Below are positions 57,000 to 64,000 of a stretch of 64,000 nucleotides of DNA, piece by piece. Source of the stretch: Cercis canadensis (taxonomy: Eukaryota > Streptophyta > Magnoliopsida > Fabales > Fabaceae); NCBI GenBank assembly GCA_003255065.1, contig QAOA01003657.1, positions 304,038-368,037 on the forward strand. The letters are read 5' to 3'. Position numbers and translations under genes: made by a program. The notes below the pieces were generated by a model that was given only the letters and a program-made list of their open reading frames with translations, was not told the origin of the DNA and made no database searches. The number at the start of each line of letters is the position of its first letter. The stretch's first letter is position 1.

Positions 57000-58330
57000 C
57001 TTTTGATTCTAAGATTAAGAAGACTTGTCAAAGAAAAACAAAGGAGATAAGAGAGGCTTCTAGACAGTTGCAAGACACTATCGAGGGCGCAGAGACACTA
57101 GAGCACTTAGAGACTATGCTTTGCCTATAGTTCCAGAAACTCTTTACAAGATAAGGAGGCCAGAGATCCAAGCTAACAATTTCAAGATCAAGCCGACTAT
57201 TATTCAGAAGGTGCAAGCTAATCAATTTAGTGGGTTAGCTAGTGAACTTGTTAATGTTCATACAGCTAGCTTCCTTGAAATTTGTGACACATTCAAGCAC
57301 AACGACGTTACTGATGAAGCCATTAGACTCAAATTGTTCCCATTCTAACTGAGGGATAGGGCCAAGAGTTGGTTATGCTCTCTACCAGTTGGGTCTATCA
57401 CTACATGGGATGTTTTGGCTTAAAAATTCCTAGAAAAGTTCTTCCCACTGGCCAAGACTGCAAAAATGCGGAATGATATTACTACCTTCACTCAACATGA
57501 CATGGAATTATTGTATGAAGCATGAGAGAGGAACAAGGACTTGCTTAGAAAAGGTTCACATCACTATCTTCCTGATTGGTTGTAATTGCAAACATTCTAC
57601 AATGGGTTGTGTATTGCAACTATAACTCTTGTGGATGTAGTTGGGGGTGGATCTTTGATGGGAAAAACACATGAAGCAGCATATGAATTGCTTGAACAGA
57701 TGGTGGCTAATACTTATTAGTGGCCTACTAAAAAGGTCACACCAAAAAGGGCTTTTGGGGTCCATGAAGTTGATGCTTTTACTATACTTATTGCCCAAGT
57801 TGCCTTATTATCTAAGAAGATTGGTAAATTAATTGTAAATGTCATCCACACTCCACCTGAAGTATGTGATTTTTGCAATGGTGCTCACCCCAATATAGAG
57901 TGCCAAGTTGGCAACCTTTTTACTCCATCACAACATGAGGAAGTGCAATTTGTGGGGAACTTCTACAAGCAAAATGATCTATTCTCCAACACATATAATC
58001 AGGGATTGCACAATCATCCAAATTTTTCATGGAGAAATGGTCAAAATGTGGAGAGGCTACCACTTGGATTTTAACCTTCTATGCAACCATAGCCTTCACC
58101 AAATAAGGTATCTTTGGAAGACACCTTTGCCAAATTAACCATTAATACAACTTAGTTTATGGCAAGGACTAATGCCTCCATTCGCAACCTGGAAGTGTAG
58201 TTAGATCAACTTTCTAGCATGCTCTTTATCAGACAAAATGGTTCCTTGCCTAGTGATATAGAAGTTAATCCTAGGGAGCATGTGAATGCTATAACCCTTT
58301 GAAGTGGTAAAGTCTTAGAGGAACCTAAAA
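57000..58330 (+). pseudogene. D1 gag
   Basis: Pieces in order: IVPETLYKIRRPEIQANNFK, SFLEICDTFKHNDVTDEAIR, LKLFPF, a KFLEKFFPLAKTAKMRNDI-like segment, MGKTHEAAYELLEQM, and a knuckle CDFCNGAHPNIEC (near 57868-57905). These match Athila Gag layout. At least six stops are present. Confidence 0.75.
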
Positions 58331-59100
58331 AGAAGGTAGTTGAGGGTGAGAAGCCAACTGAGTCAAAGGAAGAATGGTCTCTTAATCCATCTGAAGCAAC
58401 CCTTACAAAAGAGGTGGATAGGCCAAAATCTAAGCTGTTTCTAGATAACTCTCCACCATATGTCCCACCAATTCCATTTTCCCAACGGCTCCAAAAGCAA
58501 AATTTGGATAAGCAGTTTTTTAAATTTCTAGATGTGTTTAAGAAATTGCATATTAATAGTCCTTTTGTAGATGCTTTAGAACAGATGCCTAGCTATGTGA
58601 AGTTTCTGAAGGAAATCTTATCCACAAAAAGAAGCTAAAGGAATATGAGATTGTTGCAATCACTGAGGAGTGTAGTGCCATCTTACAAAAGAAGTTGCCT
58701 CCTAAACTCAAGGATCAATAAATTTTTACTATTCCTTGCATTATAGGAAATTCTTTCTTTGATAAAGCTCTTTGTGACCTTAGTGCAAGCATAAATCTAA
58801 TGCCTCTCTCTATTTTCAGGAAGTTGGGTTTAGGAGAAGTTAAACCAACCTCTATCTCCTTGCAATTGGCGGATAGATCGATCAAGTATCCAAGGGGAAT
58901 CCTTGAGGATGTGTTGAAGAAAGTGGATAAGTTCATCTTCCCAGTGGATTTCATTGTTCTTGACATGGAGGAGGACTAATAAATCCTTATTATTCTTTGT
59001 CATCCATTCTTAGCAACTGAGAGAGCTTTCACTTATGTGCAAAAAGGGGTAACTCACTTTGAGAGTACAAGGTGATCAAGTTTCTTTCAAAGTCTTCAAG
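58331..59100 (+). pseudogene. D1 protease region
   Basis: PIPFSQRLQKQNLDKQFFKF (58460-58520) precedes the protease as in Athila-1 ([12 protein letters not shown]). The catalytic motif reads DLSAS at 58775-58789 instead of DLGAS. LEDVLKKVDKFIFPVDF follows. Broken by stops. Confidence 0.75.
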
Positions 59101-60154
59101 GTAATGAAGCACCCGAAAAGAAGTGAATATGTGCTTTAAAATTGACACAATTGATGGATGGACTAAAGAAGGGTTGCAAGCCAAATATCCGGAGGATCCA
59201 CTTAGAGCTCGTCTTTTAGGGACCTTTAATAAAGAAAAGCCACATGTATAGAGGTTAAAGACAAGAAATGTGCCAAGAAGTTATAGGCTAATCACTTATC
59301 CTAGTTAGAGCCACTAGAGAGATGCAAAGTCAATAATAACCAGTTCAGAAGATACAATGACGGTGGAATAAATTTCTAGAAATCCGCCACCATCCTTGTT
59401 GACCCTAGTTGATTCATTTAGAGATAGTCAGGCTGAGGAATATAAAATAAGCGCTTTTAGGGAGGCAACCCAATTTTTCTTAACCTTTCTTTTAGTTTTT
59501 GTTTAGTTCTGTTAGTTTCTCATTGCTTGTGTTTTTAATTTTTATTTATTTTAGGCTTAAATTTGATAAATTTTTTTCTTTTGCATTTTTATTTCAAAGC
59601 TTTAAACAAGTTTGGGGGAGCAAATGTGCCAAAATAAGAAGAATTGAGCTGGAAAACGCTCCCAGGAAGAAGCCAGAGGGCCTAGGCACCCAACTTTCAA
59701 CCAGAAAATGCACCAAACTAGAAGCTAGAGCACCTAGGTGCCTAACCCCTTGCTAAAAAAGAGGCTTTATCTAGAAGATTCCTCTATACTTTCTTTTTAG
59801 TTACTTAACATTGAGGACAATGCTAGTTTTAAGTTTGGGGGGAGTTTGTTTGAATTTTTCTGTTTTGCCCTTAATTTCTTGATTAAAGTACCTTTTTTGT
59901 TCTTGAATTATTTTTCAAATGTCACTTTATTCTTTGATTTATTTATGATGTCATTTTAATCCTCGGATAATTATATTACCTGCCAAATTAGTCACTTGAA
60001 CTATATGGCAAATGTAATAGAAATAGTTTAGTATGTGATGCATGAGAACTTGCAAAACATACTAGAAACTCTTATCCTGCTAGTGATAATAAAAGTTCAG
60101 TTCCTTTTATAACAATTCACTCAAGGGAAACTACAAGTTGAAAAAAAAAATCAC
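59101..60154 (+). other. D1 tail, purine tracts and spacer
   Basis: Contains the Athila post-pol signature, aagtttgggggag (59608-59620), a patch with gcacctaggtgcc, and attgaggacaatg...aagtttgggggg (59808-59843). From 59850 to 60150 there is A+T-rich sequence where nothing is recognised. Confidence 0.5.
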
Positions 60155-60480
60155 TTTATAGCCTAAAGCAATCACCTAGAGCTTGATTTGACAGATTTAG
60201 TAAGGCTATGATTGGTCTTGGCTACAAACAAAGCAATGTAGATCATACCTTGTTCTTCAAGAAGAATGAAAAAAAGATTCTTATTCTCATTGTCTATGTT
60301 GATGACATAGTAGTGACAAGGGATAATTTTAAAGAAATTGTAACACTTAAGGCTAATCTATCCGAAGAGTTTGAAATTAAAGACTTGGAAAAATTGCACT
60401 ATTTCCTTGGAATTGAAGTTGCTCACTCAGAAAAAGGCATCTTCATCAACCAAAGGTTGAGGAGCTTGGAAAAGGGGGCT
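60155..60480 (+). pseudogene. Ty1/copia reverse transcriptase fragment
   Basis: LKQSPRA, then FDRFSKAMIGLGYKQSNVDH, the catalytic YVDDIVV (near 60296-60316) and DLEKLHYFLGIEVAHSEKGI. This is the copia-type RT palm, unlike all gypsy RTs around it. No LTR, integrase or other copia part adjoins it, so it is an isolated fragment between two Athila segments. Confidence 0.85.
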
Positions 60481-63201
60481 CTTGACCTATTCCATTTGTA
60501 GAGAAGCCTCATGTTCTAGAGCTCAAGCCACTACTTGAGCATCTAAAATATGCCTTCTTAGGTGACTCATCAACTTTACCAATCATCATTTATGCATAAC
60601 TAAAGGAAGAGGAAGTGGATAATTTACTAAGGGTGTTGTGGGAGCACAAGGCAGCCATTCAGTGGACTATATCAAATATTGAGGGAATTAGCCCTTCTTT
60701 ATGCATGCACAAGATTTTGATTGAGGAGAACTACAAGCTTTCCATTGGGTATCAATGCTGGTTAAACCTTGACATGAAGGAAGTAGTGAGAGCAGAAGTA
60801 CTGATAGTGCATTTGTGAGCCTAGTGCAAGTAGTTCCAAAGAAGGGTGGGATGACAGTTGTGAAAAATGAGAATAATGAGCTCATCCCTACAAGAATAGT
60901 GACCTGGTGGAAAGTATGTATTGATTACAGAAAGCTAAATAAGGACACAAGAAAGGATCATTTCTCATTGCCTTTCATTGATCATATGCTTGATAGATTG
61001 GTGGGGCATGCTTACTACTGCTTTCTTGATGGGTATTCTGGATACAATCAAGTTTCCATTGCTACTGAAGACTAGAAGACCACTTTCACATGTCCCTATG
61101 GGACTTTTGCATTTAGGTGTATGCCTCTTGGATTGTGCAATGCTTCAACTACATTCCAAAGGCGCATGATGGCCATATTTTCTAATATGGTGGAGAGATT
61201 CATTGAGGTCTTTATGGACGATTTCTCAGTGTTTGGGCCTTCATTCTACACTTGTTTAAGCAACCTAGCTTGTGTGATCAAAAGATGTGAAGAAATAAAC
61301 CTCGTTATGAATTAAGAGAAGTGTCACTTCATAGTTCAAGAAGGAATAGTAATTGGGCAAAAAGTTTCAGCTCACGAGATATAAATGGATAGGGCCAAAA
61401 TTGCTACCATTGAAAAATTTCCACCACCAACTTCAGTTCGAGGTGTGAGAAGAAGCATTCTAGGTCATGCGGGGTTCTATAGGTGGTTTATCAAAGATCT
61501 CTCAAAGATTACAAAGTCTCTATGCAACCTCCTCTTGAAAGATGTGTCTTTTGAGTTAAATGCGGAGTGTCTCCAAGCCTTTCAAAAGCTGAAAGAGGTT
61601 TTGATTTCTACACCCATCATCATTGCACCATATTGGTCTTTGTCCTTTAAGCTTATGTGTGACGCCAATGATTATGCTATCGGGGCGGTTCTAGGTCAAT
61701 GACGAGATAAGTTGCTGCATGTCATCTACTATGCAAGACGTACACTGGATCCGACTCAATTGAACTATGCCACCATTGAGAAAGAATTGCAAGTGGTTGT
61801 CTTCGCCTTTGATAAATTCAAAGCTTACTTGATTGGATCAAAGGTAATTGTCTTCATTTATCATTCTGCAATCAAATACTTGCTTGATAAGAAGGATGTA
61901 AAACCTTGCTTGATTAGATGGGTTCTTCTCTTGCAATAATTTGATTTGGAAATTAAAGACAAGAAGGGCACAAAAAACTTAGTGGCTGATCATTTGTAAA
62001 GACTTGAATCTTAAGAAGAACTAGGGGATACAGAGATCCCTATTGATGACTCTTTTCCTGGTGAGCAGCTATTCTCTATTTCCACCACTTTGCAGCCTTG
62101 GTTTAGTGACATTGCAAACTATCTAGCGGCCAATCTCTTACCACCCGAACAAAGTCACCAACAAAGGAAGAAATTCTTTTTCAGTTGTCAAGCATTACTA
62201 TTGGGATGACCCACTTCTTTTCAAACATTGCTCAGATTCAATCATTCGAAGATGTGTTCTTAAGGAGGAGATGGAAGGCATTCTCTACCATTGCCACTCA
62301 TCTCAATATGGTGGTCATTTTGGTGCCAACAGGACTATAGCCAAGATTCTCCAATCTGGATTCTATTGGCCCACTATTTTCAAAGATGCTCAAGCTTATG
62401 TCTTAGCTTGTGATAGGTGCCAAAGAACGGGTAACATCTTGCACCGCCATAAGATGCCTCTAAATAACATTGTAGAGGTGGAATTATTTGATGTTTGGAG
62501 AATAGATTTCATAGGACCTTTCCCATCTTCCTTCAACAACCAGTATATATTGGTGGCAGTAAATTATGTCTCTAAGTGGATTGAAGTTGTAGCCTTGCCT
62601 ATTAATGACTCCAAAGTGGTGATAAATTTCCTCAAGAAGAAACCCCTAGAGCTATCATTGGTGATGAAGGTACTCATTTCTGTAACAAGTACCTTGATGC
62701 TTTGTTGGCTAAGTATGGGGTTAATCATAAAATAACCATAGCCTATCATCCATAGACAAAGGGGCAAGTTGAGATTTCCTATAGGGAATTGAAGTGCATC
62801 CTTGAGAAGACTATGAATTCTAACATAAAGGATTGGGTCAATAAATTAGATGATGCTCTATGGGCTTATAGGAAAGCTTTCAAGACACCCATTGGTATTT
62901 TTCCATATCGGTTGGTGTTTGGGAAAGTTGTCACTTGTCGGTTAAATTAGAACACCAAGTTTATTGGGCCACCAAGAAATTGAACTTTGATCTCCAAGTT
63001 GCGGGTAAGACGAGGCTCTTTCAACTTAATGAGCTGGATGAATTCGGCCAAGATGCTTATGAGAATGTCAAACTTTATAAAGAAATAACTAAGAAGTGGC
63101 ACGACAAAAGCATTATGAGGCGTGAATTCCCTCTGGGACAAAAGGTTTTCTTATTCAATTCCCGTTTTAAGCTTTTCCCCAGGAAGTTGAAGTCTAGATA
63201 G
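60481..63201 (+). pseudogene. D2: Athila RT, RNase H and integrase
   Basis: Starts in the protease-RT linker (EKPHVLELKPLLEHLKYAFL). RT has VCIDYRKLNKDTRKDH and the catalytic VFMDDFSVFG (about 61213). RNase H has LMCDANDYAIGAVLGQ and [18 protein letters not shown]. Integrase has HHCC ([25 protein letters not shown]) and core [13 protein letters not shown], a GDEGTHF-type second Asp in a shifted frame, and a Glu in KGQVEIS. The end has RLFQLNELDEFGQDAYENVK. Several stops and frameshifts. It may be the pol of D1 displaced by rearrangement or part of a second Athila copy. Confidence 0.85.
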
Positions 63202-63801
63202 TCCGTTCATAATAGAGCAAATTTTTCCCCATGGAGCAGTCAAAGTCAAAAGTGGTGAGTGAAAGTTCAAAGTTAATGCTTAAACACTGAAGATATACGT
63301 CAAGGGTGTAGAAGATTTTCCAAAATCCTCCATTGCTTTTGATGACCCCAGTTGATTCTCCACTTTGAAAGTCCGATTGAGGACTATAAACCAAGTGTTC
63401 TCTAGGAAGCAACCCATTTTCTATACTCTTAACATTTTGTTTAAATTTTCAAATTCTCATTTTTAGTTCCTATGTAGTTAGGTTTAATTTTTTTATTCTT
63501 TGGTTATGTCTAATTTTAGGTTTGCACTGAAAGTTTGGGGGTGTCCAAAGTGTTAAAAGTTTAGAAAAAGTGAGCTTTGTGAATCTATACAGTAGCCAGG
63601 ACGCCGTAGCGCCCAAGACGGATGCCGCAGTGCCCTAGCCCGCAGCACCAGCACCCACGTTTGTAGGACATTACAGCAGCTAGGACGCCCCAACGCCAAG
63701 ACAGATGCACAATGCCCAAGCTCGTAATACCCACGGCCGCAACGCCATTGTTTGCATGCATTACAATAGCTAGGATGCAACAGCGCCCAAGCCACTACCT
63801 C

Positions 63802-63840
<39 letters not shown>

Positions 63841-64000
63841 CTGCACCCACTTAGCCAAAATGTGCATTTTAGGGTCTCCTTAACACCCCAATTTCCACAC
63901 TTTTTTTTTTCATTTGGTTTCCTCTCCCCATCACGCACACGCACCCTCTCACTGTCTACGCATCTTCTTCCTTAAGCACCCATAATCATACTTCACACAC
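63202..64000 (+). other. D2 tail and window end
   Basis: Has an Athila-like 'ctctaggaagcaaccca' (about 63399-63415), a purine tract aaagtttggggg (63529-63541), G+C-rich 'gacgccgtagcgccc' patches (63600-63790) and a poly(A) run (about 63806-63838). The ORF at 63553-63867 on the minus strand is low-complexity. The 3' LTR is not recognised before the window ends. Confidence 0.5.

Larger units (their letters stand above)
55511..59850 (+). mobile_element. Old Athila element D1 (gag-protease, no pol before tail)
   Basis: TGATGAGTGGATTTTATAT start, LTR to about 56830, decayed tRNA-Asp primer site, gag (about 57000-58330), protease (to about 59100), then a 'gcgcttttagggaggcaaccc' tail (59448-59470) usually found after Athila pol, and purine tracts at 59608-59620 and 59808-59843. 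RT, RNase H and integrase are missing between protease and tail. Many stops. No matching 3' LTR is recognised. Confidence 0.65.

Noticed and set aside
63553-63867. Minus-strand ORF with poly-Phe and Trp/Cys-rich sequence
   Set aside because: Translation of a poly(A) run and G+C-rich patches of the Athila tail.
1-64000. A new multi-gene defence or biosynthetic system
   Set aside because: Apart from NSE1 every substantial frame can be traced to retroelement coding, LTRs or MITEs; no cluster of unexplained intact genes is present.

Overview
The window is nuclear DNA from a flowering plant, probably a dicot. It has spliced introns with GT-AG borders, an A+T-rich background, and is mostly nested LTR retrotransposons of plant types (Athila, Tat/Ogre, chromoviruses). 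There are no bacterial operons, tRNA or rRNA genes, or CRISPR arrays. Only one host gene is recognisable. It encodes NSE1, the RING-like subunit of the SMC5/6 DNA-repair complex. It runs on the + strand from 10555 to 31134 in six exons that join in frame to about 309 codons.

Left flank (1-10.5 kb): two fragments of a Tat/Ogre-type LTR; a Ty3/gypsy element (G1, 2919-6907) with both LTRs and gag but no pol; a foldback Mutator-type MITE with a perfect 9-bp target duplication (7484-8294); a Harbinger-like MITE (9086-10262) that contains a LINE 3' end and another foldback element. A TTCCCGCC E2F-like site lies about 105 bp upstream of the NSE1 start codon.

NSE1 body (10.5-31.1 kb): intron 1 (11.2 kb) holds a short SINE-like insert and an antisense Athila element (Athila-1, 12283-21740). 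Athila-1 has an uninterrupted 1866-codon gag-pol frame, but its 5' LTR is cut down to about 205 bp. Intron 2 (7 kb) holds a decayed sense-strand chromovirus (22757-28129) with a C-terminal chromodomain and a perfect GTTAC duplication. Intron 3 holds a small MITE.

Right flank (31-64 kb): a decayed Tat/Ogre element (T) is split into three pieces by two later insertions. The first is gypsy element G2 (32973-45036), which itself contains a minus-strand Tat/Ogre element H (about 35577-40822). The second is the young Athila-2 (46510-53841), with near-identical LTRs and a perfect ACTAT duplication. T is then cut by a Tat-type LTR at 54932. From 55511 onward lie old, heavily mutated Athila sequences (D1 and D2) with a Ty1/copia reverse-transcriptase fragment between them.

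Main points of interest: the intact antisense Athila gag-pol inside a repair gene; a cysteine module between protease and RT that is multiplied in Athila-2; the repeated occurrence of gag-bearing, pol-less elements from three lineages; a G2 reverse transcriptase that has lost its YFDD box; and chromovirus coding sequence that runs through its own 3' LTR. I found no convincing wholly new multi-gene system. Lineage names come from motif recognition by eye, without database searches.
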